17,112 nucleotides of DNA from Chrysochromulina tobinii (taxonomy: Eukaryota > Haptophyta > Prymnesiales > Chrysochromulinaceae): positions 1 through 17,112 of the forward strand of contig JWZX01002976.1 in the NCBI GenBank assembly GCA_001275005.1. Reading direction: 5' to 3'. This document shows, piece after piece, positions 1-8,392 of this stretch. A program made the position numbers and the translations under genes. Every line of letters begins with the position of its first letter. Within the stretch, counting starts at the first letter, position 1. A model generated the notes under the pieces. The model did not search any database. It was not told the DNA's origin and saw nothing but the letters and a program-made list of their open reading frames with translations.

Positions 1-651
1 GGGGCATGCAGCAGCATGGAGCATGAGGGGAGAATCGAGGGCGGAGACGCGAGAGAGAGTGGAGAGGGAGCTGAGGAAGAGAGAGGAGTGAGCAGCGACG
101 AGAGAGAGGCAGTGGTGGGAAGAGAGAGAGGGCGGCGGGCTCAAAGGCGCCATCAAGAAGAAGAAGTCGAAGAGAAGGGCAAAGGGCAAGAAGTCTCAAA
201 AGCAGCGGCAAGTTGCTGCACGACCGGGCTTGGCCCGCGAGGCATGACGGTCCGGTACTGCCCCCTTCGGGGAGCGTGAACATGAACTTGATTGCGCGCG
301 GGCCTTTTGACCACGAGCACTTCGGCCGAGGCTCAATCAGGCACCAGGCACAATCCCCTCCCCTCCCCTCCCCCGCGGCGCGTTGCTGCGCTGCGGCTTC
401 GTCGCCGTCGCGTTCGTCTTCGCTGCCGTGCACCGCCGCAACGTCCTTGCCAGTTCCTCCATCCTTTCTTTTTGCATTTTCTTGTGCATGCGGGCGGTGC
501 AGGTCGTGCCCGTGCCCGCGCGCAGAGGGCGGCGCCGCGGTCAGTGAGCCGTCAGGCGTCTGATCCGCGTCTGGCCGTACCCCAGGCGCAGTATCGTGTC
601 TCGCCGTGAGGAGCGGGTCAGGCGCTAGCGAGGCGTCGGACATTTTAAGCC

Positions 652-655
<4 letters not shown>

Positions 656-687
<32 letters not shown>
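656..687. repeat. (GCTT)8 microsatellite
   Basis: Eight perfect tandem copies of GCTT lie about 55 nt upstream of the channel start codon. Such a tract is length-variable by slippage and sits where the 5' leader or core promoter of the channel gene is expected. Confidence 0.9.
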
Positions 688-690
<3 letters not shown>

Positions 691-720
691 AGTGTCAGTT
701 GCAACTGTTCAGGTTGCCGA

Positions 721-736
721 CTACCGGTACCGGTAG
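721..736. promoter_or_regulatory. Perfect 16-nt palindrome before the channel start
   Basis: CTACCGGTACCGGTAG equals its own reverse complement and ends 6 nt before the ATG at 743. Related ACCGGTACCGGT palindromes occur upstream of the HMCES gene (16748-16762 and 16871-16881), and a looser version lies at 6610-6625 upstream of the gene at 5276-6592. The role is unknown; a leader hairpin or a dimeric factor site is inference only. Confidence 0.4.
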
Positions 737-742
737 CCGACC

Positions 743-3340
743 ATGTCCCCCCATCTACGCTTCGTTCTTTCGACTGTCGTGCTCTCGTACTTGGGGAGCA
801 ACGGGGTGTCAGCGTCAGAGGACGACGGTGGAGGCCCCGGTGGCTTTGTTCCGCCAGGCGGCGGCGGCGGCGGCGGCGGCGGCGGCTTTTTCTTGGATGA
901 TCCGCCTGATCTGCCGCCTTCGCCTTCGCCGCCGTCGCCGTCGCCGCCGCCGCCGAGTCGCCCCCCGCTGTCTCCAGGCTACACGTCCAGGTTCGAGGTG
1001 CTTTGCAATAATGAATGTCCATCGAACAGCGATGACGAATGCGACGACGGTGGGGATGGTTCGTCTTTCTTTGATTGCGACTTGTGCGCCGCTCCGTCTC
1101 CGCCCGAACTCAACCCCTGTGTGTGCTGACCGGTGCGGACCAAAACCCGCGCCCGTCGTAGAGTCCGTAAGATAGAGCTCACGGCGGAGCCCTTTCTCGT
1201 CGCTTAGACTGACGCGCGATGTGTGAGACTCTCGCTTGAGCACAGCGGCTCCGACTGCCTCGACTGTGGCGAGCGTGGAGGCGACGAAGATCGTCTCTGC
1301 ACCTCGTGTCCCATCGAGTGCAACAGACTCGGCAACACCACCCTTCGGAACCAGCCGGGAAAATGGTGCCTTGAGTGGATGTGGAACCAGGCTCAGCTGG
1401 AAACGAACGACGACGTGATTCCGGAGTGCCACAAGAATTGCAACAACTGGCAATGCAATCACGACGGAGAAGACTGCACGCTCGACCAGGCGCTCACCGT
1501 GTGCCGTCCGGTCATGCGGCGCAGGGCGGCGATTCTCAAGGCGATCCCGCCCAATCAATATCTGCGTACGAGTTCAGGAGGGTTCGTCACGCCCGATCGC
1601 GCCCCCGTCGAGCTGGCCGTGACCGAGATGGAGGCCTTCCGCCCGGCTCTCGACGAAGGCAACAACCAGTGGAAGCTCGAGGTTGAGATGAAGCTCTCGC
1701 TGCGCTGGGCCGACCCGCGCCTGCGCGATGTCGACTGCAAGCGCAAGCTCGACAAGATGCTCACAGTGATTTCTGGCTCGACGCCGGCTGTACGCGACGA
1801 GCGTGAGAGCGACCGGACGCTCATCTGGACGCCGTCGGTCGAGCTCAACGGCTCCGCCATCACCTATCGGGCCGATGCGTCCAACGTCGCTCCCGGCGGG
1901 ATCAAGAACGAGATCTCGGCGGCGACCTTTGAGTTCACCGAGGGCGCGGCGGCGCAACCTTGGATGGGCGACGGGCCGGGGGACGGCTCGTCGCAGTGCG
2001 TCAACTGTGCGAAACAGGAACTCAAATTCACATGGGCCATCCGCATCGTGCCAACGCCTAAGTATACCTCCTACCCGTTCGATCGCCAGCAGTTCACCAT
2101 TCGCTTCGACCTCGGCGATAAGGTCAACATCTTCTCATGCAAGCACCTGATGAACGACAGCAGCTCGCTGTTCACGACGCTCAAGGCGAAGAAGGATCTG
2201 GACTCGCTGCTGCCCACCACCAACGAGTACATCTGGAACGACTATGAACAGGAGTACCTCTCCGCGAGTCATCCGAAGGGCGAAGACGGCTCCGTCGACA
2301 AGGGCAAGTGCGACATCACGTTCAAGGTGAGGCGTGATCCTTCGATCGTCTTTCTCAAGATCATCGTCCCGACGATCATTACGATGTACTTAGGTCTGCT
2401 CGGGTGTTTCTTTTTGGTCGTCGACATTGCTGGCGACCGCGCCGCGCTCCTGAGCGTGTCGATGCTCATCAACATGGTCAACCTCCAGCAAGACTACGGG
2501 CTCGGCAAGCTCATGTACGCGATGTGGTTCGACTCGTTCTCGATCTCGCAGATCGCGATCAGCTTGATCGCGATTATCGAGACGATCATTGAGCACAGGC
2601 TCTACCATGCGGGCTTTGAGGTGGAGGCCCTCGTACTGCAGTCGATCTGGTCGTGGCTAATCAACCTATGCATCTACCCGCTGACGACGTTAGCCATCAT
2701 CCTCAGCCCTATGTACCCCGGTAAGGACGGCGGCATGGGCGCGCCGTCCATTGCCTGCTGGATTATCATGAGCATCTGCATCTTCCTCGCAGCTTGTGAG
2801 TACTACCGGCGGCTGAAGGCAGGGCGCGTGCGGCGGGAGAAATGCCTCGACAAGCTCGACAAGTGCACCGGTCAAGATCGCACTGAATTTCTGCGACTGT
2901 TCAAGGAAGCCTTTGAAGCCTTCGATGAACTGGGCGCTGGTTCACTCCACATTGACGCGCTGCGGAAGATCCTCATGGCGGCCTTCAACAAGGATTTCAA
3001 CCAGGATGGGAAGATGGACGACAAAGAGATCTATTTGAAGTCGATCGACGAAGCGCGCGCTCTTGCGGGCGCCACAGGTGGCATGCTCTCACTCGAAGCA
3101 TGCACAGACATGTTTTCAAAGCTGCAAGTCGCAGGCCGTGACGACGTACCTCATGAGACCCACGGGCCAGACGTTGATGGCTTGACAAACGTGGCTCATA
3201 GCTCATACGGGGCGGATGTGGTTAGCACGTTTGGCGGGGCGCGAGAATCACCGCCGTCAGGCGTCGTCCAAAAGCGCAAAGGGCGCTCGATGTTCGGTTT
3301 TGGCTCTTCACCAGTTGTTCAAGTGCAACCGGAGCACTAG
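743..3340 (+). CDS. Pentameric ligand-gated ion channel (Cys-loop family, Cys-less) with LNR and EF-hand
   Basis: Joined exons 743-1083 and 1246-3340 give 811 residues. Residues 1-24 look like a signal peptide. A Gly-10 run (39-48) and a PPSPSPP-type stretch follow. A Cys motif (CNNECPSNSDDECDDGG, C88 to about C121), a pattern frequent in algal surface proteins, is completed across the intron. A Notch/LNR-like module (CHKNCNNWQCNHDGEDC) lies at about 175-191. The ligand-binding fold shows WADPRL (268-273), WTPSVELNG (about 308) and YPFD (390-393), but the two Cys of the classical Cys loop are absent, as in many prokaryotic and algal members. M1 (about 479-506, with the conserved Pro), M2 (about 512-530, Leu at 9', Asp at -1') and M3 (542-564) are clear. 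Two further hydrophobic segments (577-601, 613-634) follow instead of one M4. A canonical EF-hand loop DFNQDGKMDDKE lies at 697-708, after a degenerate one. It is probably a plasma-membrane or flagellar channel. Ligand unknown. Confidence 0.85.
857..886 (+). repeat. (GGC)10 encoding poly-Gly
   Basis: Ten perfect GGC codons encode a Gly-10 linker between the signal peptide and the Pro/Ser-rich stalk of the channel. It is probably a slippage-variable flexible linker. Confidence 0.9.
1084..1245 (+). other. Intron in the channel gene (162 nt, phase 2)
   Basis: The open frame from 743 stops at 1127-1129, and the same frame reopens downstream. Donor GTGCGC at 1084 and acceptor CACAG ending at 1245 join GACTT to CGGCTCC. 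This gives FFDCDFGSDCLDCGER, which restores the expected spacing of the Cys motif (C..GxDCxDCG). A GACTGAC stretch near 1208-1214 is a possible branch point. The donor is not consensus, so the boundary is inferred from the protein pattern. Confidence 0.75.
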
Positions 3341-3358
3341 GGCAACCGGAGCACTAGG
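3325..3358 (+). repeat. 17-bp tandem duplication across the channel stop codon
   Basis: GCAACCGGAGCACTAGG occurs twice in direct succession. The first copy carries the TAG stop (3338-3340). The second copy can pair through AGCACTAGGG (3350-3359) with CCCTAGTGCT (3386-3395), making a hairpin at the start of the 3' untranslated region. Confidence 0.8.
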
Positions 3359-4238
3359 GTCACTAGGACTGCATGGGCGGCGACGCCCTAGTGCTGCCGC
3401 TCCGAGGTACACGGGCGGCCACGGAGGCTGCCGGCTGCGGGCTGCGGCCTGACGTAGTCCCGATGGCGCGGGATGCGGATCCTGCCGTAGGATGCGAGAC
3501 AATCGGAGCGGGGAGCATGCGGAGGTGCGAGCGTGCGCGCTCAAGCAGGCGTTCGGGCGGCACGTAAGCCTGGGACAGCTGAGAGAGACGCGGATTGGCA
3601 CCTTCGACGCTGTGGACAGCTTCAATCGGCGTGCCAGTACAGTCACGGCATCCATGTCAGCATCACGGTCGGAAGTTACTCGGTCAGAGAGTCACACGGG
3701 GAATCGAATCAACGGGACGAAAGGGGACACAATGCGAGACGGTAGTCAAGATCGAGTGCCTTTTCGGAGTGCTTTGTCCCGATCGTCGTTGTTGCCATGT
3801 TGAGTCGGTGTTGGGGGGCAAAGCTGCACGTTCGGCGTGGATGCTGGCGTTTGGGTATGCGGTATCCCGCGCGCGGAGGCTGGAGCGCGGGTGCGGTCGC
3901 GGTCGCGGCACGCGCGGGTCGGGCGGTGGTGCAGGTGTGCGCGTCCGGTCCGCGTCGGCAAGTGGCATGTGGCCTGCCGCGTGAGCCGAACGATTGGTTG
4001 CGAACGGGAACTCGGGCTGCACGCGTCGGCCGGCCGGCGCGTATCGAAATAATAAACCTTATTAACGGCACAAGCGACACGAGGGCGGCGGGCGGGGCAT
4101 AAAAAAGCGCCGTGTGGTCAGCTATGGAGCTGAATGTGGATTGCCCGACCGCGCGCATAGTATTTGGATCATGGGAAATAACCAATCAACGCTTAGACGC
4201 GGCACCATTTTGACACTAACTTCTCTTTTACACCAACG
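3341..4238. other. Convergent intergenic region, no gene recognised
   Basis: This gap lies between the 3' ends of the channel gene (+) and PEX11 (-). Short open frames exist on both strands, but their translations are Arg/Ala/Pro-rich and resemble no family. An AATAAA at 4051-4056 in a local AT-rich patch could be a polyadenylation signal on the plus strand, though it is about 710 nt past the stop. No tRNA or other RNA gene was recognised. Confidence 0.5.
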
Positions 4239-4964
4239 TCACCTCACCTTCTTCACCGTTCCAATGGCCGCAACGGCAACCGACACGGGTGACGGCGCCG
4301 GCAGCGCGGCCCACTTCTTGATGGCGACGGCGGACGTGGCGCAGGCTGCTGAGGCCAGGGAGGCGAGCATGGCAGTGCGTGCCGAAGGCGCGCTCCACAT
4401 AGGCTGGCTACTGCCCGGATATTTGCTCGTCTCCTGGAGGAGTGCGATCGCGTCGCCAATACGCACGCCCAGCTCGAGCCGCAGCAGCAGCAGCTGGCGC
4501 TGCGCCTTGGGCGAGTCCACGCCGCTTGTAAGAAGCTGCCGATGAGAGTACGAGGCGATGATCGCCAGCAGCACAGATAGCAGCAGGTCGAGGAAGTTCA
4601 TCCACCACGAAAACTGCTTTGAGAGTGCATTTGTGAGGCACAGTTTGTCGATCGTGATGAGGTCTTGCATGGCCGAGACAATCGTGTTGAGATATGCCTC
4701 GAGCTTACACAGGCGCGCCAGCACCGGGTCCGCCTCGACCAGCGACTTTTGGTACGATTCCACATTATTGACCAACTTGAGCAACTTGAAGACGCCTCGG
4801 CTCTGTGAGAGAGTCGCGGCGATATGACCCGCGCGCTTGCTCGCGCCGGGCTGCGACGCCGCTAGCTTGGCCGCGTATTGCAGAACCTTATACAGCTTCT
4901 CGCGGAAGTCGGTCGACGCATGCAGCGCGCAGCCGAAGGGCACGAGTGGGCAATCAGAAGACAT
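4239..4964 (-). CDS. PEX11: Peroxisomal membrane protein PEX11 family
   Basis: A 241-residue protein that would remodel and elongate the peroxisomal membrane before fission. The N-terminal amphipathic part REKLYKVLQYAAKL (21-34) and VFKLLKLVN (58-66) match the typical PEX11 pattern (RDKL..LQY..K, then R..LGKxLN-like). A hydrophobic segment lies at about 120-139, and a second weakly hydrophobic segment ends in KKW at about 197-216. The C-terminus is KKVR, which fits a KKXX dilysine signal, known at the C-terminus of some PEX11 proteins. The length is close to the usual 230-250. The frame extends upstream to 5048, but that first codon is GTG, so the ATG at 4962-4964 (MSSDCPLVPF) was chosen. No intron is needed. 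Which PEX11 subtype it is cannot be told. Confidence 0.8.
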   Translation of the reverse strand: MSSDCPLVPFGCALHASTDFREKLYKVLQYAAKLAASQPGASKRAGHIAATLSQSRGVFKLLKLVNNVESYQKSLVEADPVLARLCKLEAYLNTIVSAMQDLITIDKLCLTNALSKQFSWWMNFLDLLLSVLLAIIASYSHRQLLTSGVDSPKAQRQLLLLRLELGVRIGDAIALLQETSKYPGSSQPMWSAPSARTAMLASLASAACATSAVAIKKWAALPAPSPVSVAVAAIGTVKKVR

Positions 4965-5275
4965 CGACTTCGCGTCTGCGTCGCACCATGTTTGGAGCCC
5001 TGGTTTGGGAGTGAGAGAGATGTCGCCTGATTGAGTCCTGATTGCCACAACAATCTGTTTGCACGTTCTTCCTAAGGGTTAAGGTACATTGTAAGTGGTG
5101 CGTGCTGCTGGACGCGTGAGCTGCGACGGCGACTTACATTACTAACGTTTGTCACGTCATACAATCTCATTCGGAACAGTAGTCATGATCCTGCCTCAGC
5201 GCCGCGGAGTCGGGAGTGCGGACACCGCCCGTCTCGCCCTCTCCATGTTTCAACGCATGTGGACACCTGCTACCT
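4965..5275 (-). other. Intergenic region between PEX11 and the hairpin-module gene
   Basis: About 310 nt that should hold the promoter of PEX11 and the 3' untranslated region of the upstream gene, both on the minus strand. No repeat, RNA gene or clear core-promoter motif was recognised. Confidence 0.4.
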
Positions 5276-6592
5276 TCACCATCCCCGAACGTTGAAGGAC
5301 GACGCCGCGCGCCCGCCATCGTGATAACGGACGTACCACAAGCGCTTCTCATCATCCACTTCGACGCCAAGAGAACGCAGCTCCGCCTGCAGAACATCCG
5401 CCTTCTCAAAGTCGCGCGCCTTCTTCGCGGCGAGGCGCTTGCCGAGGAGGGCATCAATACGGCCGAGCTCATCGGGTTTGAGATTGTAATCATCGGGCGC
5501 AGCACGGCTGTAGTCGTGATTCCGAGGCGTCTGTTTGCTGCCACCTTCCAAATTCGGATTCTGAGGCGTCCGTTTGCTGCCGAGGGACCGCACAGCGCCG
5601 CCGCTACCCTTGGCATCCACAAAGCGCCACTGGCGAGCCTTGTCATCGAGCTCGACTCCCGCGCCGGCGAGCTTGTCGGCCAGCCGTTCGGCTTCGTCAA
5701 AGTCACTCGCTGACTTGGCGACGCCTCGCTGATAGATGAGGCCCTCGACGAGGCCGAGCTCCACCGAGCTGCGTCCGGCCGTCCCGCCATTGCGGGTGTA
5801 CTCGTACACGAACGAGAGGCCGTCGGCGCGCCACGAGCGCGCATCGTCCGAGACAGTCACGCTCTTCGCCTCCAGCTGTGCGAGAATGGCATCGGCCTCC
5901 TCGAACAAGCGATCGAGCTTCTTGCGTAGCCGCATCGCCACGAGCTCCTCGATCGCCCGCAACGCGTCTGGATCGAGCTCAGCGGTGCACTCGCGCGCAC
6001 GTGCGTACGGCTTGTTACGGTTCGCCATGCGCCGCGCGTCGCGGTCGCGTCGCTCCTGCCGCCAATTGCTGCTGGCCACCGGCCGCGCTGCGTTCGCCAG
6101 TGTCGACATGTCGCGTCCCTCCTGCCGCCAATCGCCGCCGGTCGCCGGCCGTGCTGCGTTCGCCAGTGGCGACATATCCCACTCGCGAAATCCACCGTAC
6201 TCGGCCCGGAACTCGGATTTGGTATATGCGCGACCATCATTAAGATCGATGCGCCGCTCGCCATCGTCGTAGCGTGGTGGCTGCTTCGCCCTCTGAGCGG
6301 CGCCACCGTCCACGACCCACTCTTGCTCATTGTCGCGCACGCTGACACCATACTCAGCGCCAAGGCGCTCGCGGATGGCATCCGCGGCCTTCCAGTTACG
6401 CGCAGCGCGCGCTTCTTCTCGATCGCGCAGCAAGTTTTCTACTCGGGCTACGTCCACTTGAGCCGTGTCGCCGGCGGCACGCTGGTAGCCGCTCACGGAC
6501 AGGAGAATGGCAGGCGTACGTGTGCAGGCCAGAGCATTCAGATAGTGACCCGGGCGCACGGCTAACAGAGTGGCCACGAGCAGCAAAAGCAT
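5276..6592 (-). CDS. Secretory or organellar protein with four CysRS-tail-like helical hairpins
   Basis: 438 residues. The N-terminus (MLLLLVATLLAV...ALA) looks like a signal peptide and could be the first part of a plastid-targeting leader. Four modules share the plan R..AK..+DF+.AD.I...L...GV.V.D....W, at about 46-94, 207-262, 275-326 and 371-424. This is the helix-turn-helix pattern of the C-terminal tail of cysteinyl-tRNA synthetase (e.g. ARDFEKADVLQAELRSLGVE at 392-411). Between modules 1 and 2 are YTKSEFRAEYGGFREW (123-138), a motif I associate with algal plastid proteins, and a 22-residue duplication (DMSPLANAARP and DMSTLANAARP). No synthetase catalytic motifs (HIGH, KMSKS) are present, so it is not a tRNA synthetase; RNA binding is a guess. 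The start is an ATG at 6590-6592. Confidence 0.6.
   Translation of the reverse strand: MLLLLVATLLAVRPGHYLNALACTRTPAILLSVSGYQRAAGDTAQVDVARVENLLRDREEARAARNWKAADAIRERLGAEYGVSVRDNEQEWVVDGGAAQRAKQPPRYDDGERRIDLNDGRAYTKSEFRAEYGGFREWDMSPLANAARPATGGDWRQEGRDMSTLANAARPVASSNWRQERRDRDARRMANRNKPYARARECTAELDPDALRAIEELVAMRLRKKLDRLFEEADAILAQLEAKSVTVSDDARSWRADGLSFVYEYTRNGGTAGRSSVELGLVEGLIYQRGVAKSASDFDEAERLADKLAGAGVELDDKARQWRFVDAKGSGGAVRSLGSKRTPQNPNLEGGSKQTPRNHDYSRAAPDDYNLKPDELGRIDALLGKRLAAKKARDFEKADVLQAELRSLGVEVDDEKRLWYVRYHDGGRAASSFNVRGW
6045..6176 (-). repeat. 66-bp tandem duplication inside the hairpin-module gene
   Basis: Two adjacent 66-bp copies (from 6045 and from 6111) differ at several positions, keep the frame, and encode two 22-residue units ending in NWRQERRD and DWRQEGRD. 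The divergence suggests it is older than the 76-bp duplication in the FKBP-JmjC gene. Confidence 0.75.
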
Positions 6593-7465
6593 ACTGTACA
6601 GTACAGAACCAGTACCGGGTACCGTACGTGTACGTGGAAGTGTGAATAGGCTGTTAATGCTCCTTATTTTCTTAGGCGCGTGTCTTCGGTCTTCGTCGGT
6701 CGGAATCAGTCAGTCAGTCAGTTTCGAACAGTTTCGTCGCGGTCCCCCCACGCTCACCACACCGTCTCAAACGTCGGAAGTCTTCATCCCTAACCGGGTG
6801 GTCCTGTTTTAATCTTTTAAACTTCAGACACACCCAGACCCCCATCCACACCTTGTCGGCACTGGGCACTCTGAAGTCTGAACATCTCTTTTTCTCTTTA
6901 CCTCGAACAACCTCCCATCTCGCATCCCAGGCTTCCACGCTTTAAGCGTTATTTAAGCGTTAGCCCCTCGATTAGCGGCGGCTACCCGGCGCGACTATAG
7001 GGGTGGCGGGGGCCGGGGGGGGTTTACATTATAGATCATACCATAGACATAGCGACGGGTGCGGATGACGCGTGACACCGATCACCCGCGAGGGCCGAGG
7101 CGCCGGCCGCTCGCTCGCGCCGCCGCCGCCGGCGGCGCGCTCAGTCTGTCAACAGTCAAGTTCATGACGTTGAGCAAAACAACCACACCTAATCATCGAA
7201 AATCTAATGTTTGACACACTCACGTGCGTCACTCTCACATGATCACGTTCAATAATTCTCACCGATGCATCTGCCGGATATCGCAAGCAAATCGCAAGCA
7301 TCGACCGGAAATCTCCGAATCTCTGAAACATCAGTGCTCGACACGCATCTCACTTTTTCGTCGCATCCGCAAGGCGGCGCGGAGCTGCGTGCGCCGCTGT
7401 GCCATCTGCACGCGCGCACATGGTTCCTCGAGCCACCATCTCACCACTGCGTCCCACATTAGCCG
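6593..7465. other. Intergenic region, no gene recognised
   Basis: This gap lies between two minus-strand genes. It should contain the promoter of the hairpin-module gene (near 6593-6750, with the palindrome TACTGTACAGTA and a TACCGGGTACCG element) and the 3' end of the SANTA-like gene. A (CAGT)n run sits near 6708-6722 and a GC hairpin (GCGCCGCC / GGCGGCGC) near 7118-7138. ATCGCAAGCA occurs twice around 7280-7301. The short open frames here resemble no family, and no RNA gene was recognised. Confidence 0.4.
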
Positions 7466-8392
7466 CTACACGGCAAGCAGGTCCTCGAGAAGGCCCAGAG
7501 CGGCGGCCTCCGACTCGAGCAGCGCCGTACCGATCATCGCGGCCTTCTCCTCGGCGTCGGCGCCCACACGCCGCCCGAGGAAGTACTCGGCACCCTCGAG
7601 CGTGCGGAGCATGCGTCCGCGGCAGTCGACGACCGTGGAAGTCTTGTAGCCCTCCGCGCCGTCGTACGAGCCGGGGCAGTTGTACACGGTGCCCACGACC
7701 GCGACGAAGCCAGCGCACGTTCGCTCCGTAGACCAGTTGTGCAGGAGCGCGACACCCGACTGGTGTGACCATCCCGGCACCTTGGGTAGGCGCACGGGCG
7801 CGCATGGCACCACGTCGCCCAGCTTGATGCCGTCGAGCGGGTTCCCCGGGTCCAAGGGCGGCACACTGCTGCCGTCGTCGCGCCCGAGTGCGCCCGAGCG
7901 AGAGCAGAGCCACAGCTGCTTGCGCAGCTGCTCGAGCCCCCCCGCAGGTCGGCCGAGGTAGTAGGTGGTGCCGCTCTTTGTCATAGCAATACGACCGGTC
8001 ACCTCCACCACCTGCGACGTGTACTCGAGCACGTCGCCGTCCTCAAAGCCACCCGCGTTGGAGAAGACGCGGCCGGTCAGCTGCAGTGGGCGCGAGCCGT
8101 TGAAGGCGAAGCTCCACTCCTCGAGAAGAACGTGGAGCGGCGCGGCATCAGGCTGCACTTTCACGTGGTCGGCTGCGCCGGCGCGTGCCCGCTCGATCGC
8201 GCGCGACGATTGCTGGCCGCCGCGAGCGCTATCCGGCTGCTGCTGACGCGCCGTATTTGGCTGCGCTTCCGGCTTGCGCAAGGCGTTCGTGTTCAGCGGT
8301 GCGACGTTTGTCGTATTCTCCTTGTCATTTTCCGCGTGGGGCTTGCTCCCAAGACGGACGGACTGACGTCCCATTGAAGCGGACGACAGCAT
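7466..8392 (-). CDS. Protein with two SANTA-like domains and a KEN box
   Basis: 308 residues. Two regions fit the SANTA plan (W at the start, a short L.GRV strand, TS.V, then a T.SG.xYxLG ending). The first runs from LLEEWSFAF to TKSGTTYYLG (about 90-146). The second runs from LLHNWSTER to TLEGAEYFLG (about 216-273). SANTA domains are known from the centromere proteins KNL2 and Mis18BP1, where they accompany SANT/Myb or CENPC motifs; neither is visible here. The N-terminal 85 residues are polar and look disordered, with KENTTN (24-29), a possible APC/C KEN degron. The start is the ATG at 8390-8392, with A at -3; the frame upstream begins at TTG. A centromere or chromatin role is an inference from fold resemblance, and the match is by eye. 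The gene lies 93 nt downstream of the GH2 stop on the same strand. Confidence 0.5.
   Translation of the reverse strand: MLSSASMGRQSVRLGSKPHAENDKENTTNVAPLNTNALRKPEAQPNTARQQQPDSARGGQQSSRAIERARAGAADHVKVQPDAAPLHVLLEEWSFAFNGSRPLQLTGRVFSNAGGFEDGDVLEYTSQVVEVTGRIAMTKSGTTYYLGRPAGGLEQLRKQLWLCSRSGALGRDDGSSVPPLDPGNPLDGIKLGDVVPCAPVRLPKVPGWSHQSGVALLHNWSTERTCAGFVAVVGTVYNCPGSYDGAEGYKTSTVVDCRGRMLRTLEGAEYFLGRRVGADAEEKAAMIGTALLESEAAALGLLEDLLAV

Larger units (their letters stand above)
1..742. other. Non-coding or unassigned left edge
   Basis: No protein here is recognisable. The first 200 bases are strongly purine-rich (GA tracts). In the second frame a short Lys/Arg-rich stretch (AIKKKKSKRRAKGKKSQKQR) runs to a TGA at 245-247; it could be the last exon of an upstream plus-strand gene, but nothing else supports this. 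Between about 250 and 655 I see only GC-rich sequence with pyrimidine runs, then a GCTT microsatellite and a palindrome directly before the channel gene. The part from about 600 to 742 is the likely promoter and 5' leader of that gene. Confidence 0.4.

Noticed and set aside
815-1558. Minus-strand 247-residue open frame opposite the channel gene
   Set aside because: It is low complexity (Arg and Ala runs from the GGC/CCG repeats) and antisense to a well-supported gene.
3660-3720. Possible tRNA T-arm around CGGGGAATCGAATC
   Set aside because: Neither strand gives a paired T-stem, and no anticodon or acceptor stem fits.
5167-5844. Minus-strand 225-residue Arg/Ser-rich open frame
   Set aside because: It overlaps the hairpin-module gene in another frame and shows no domain.
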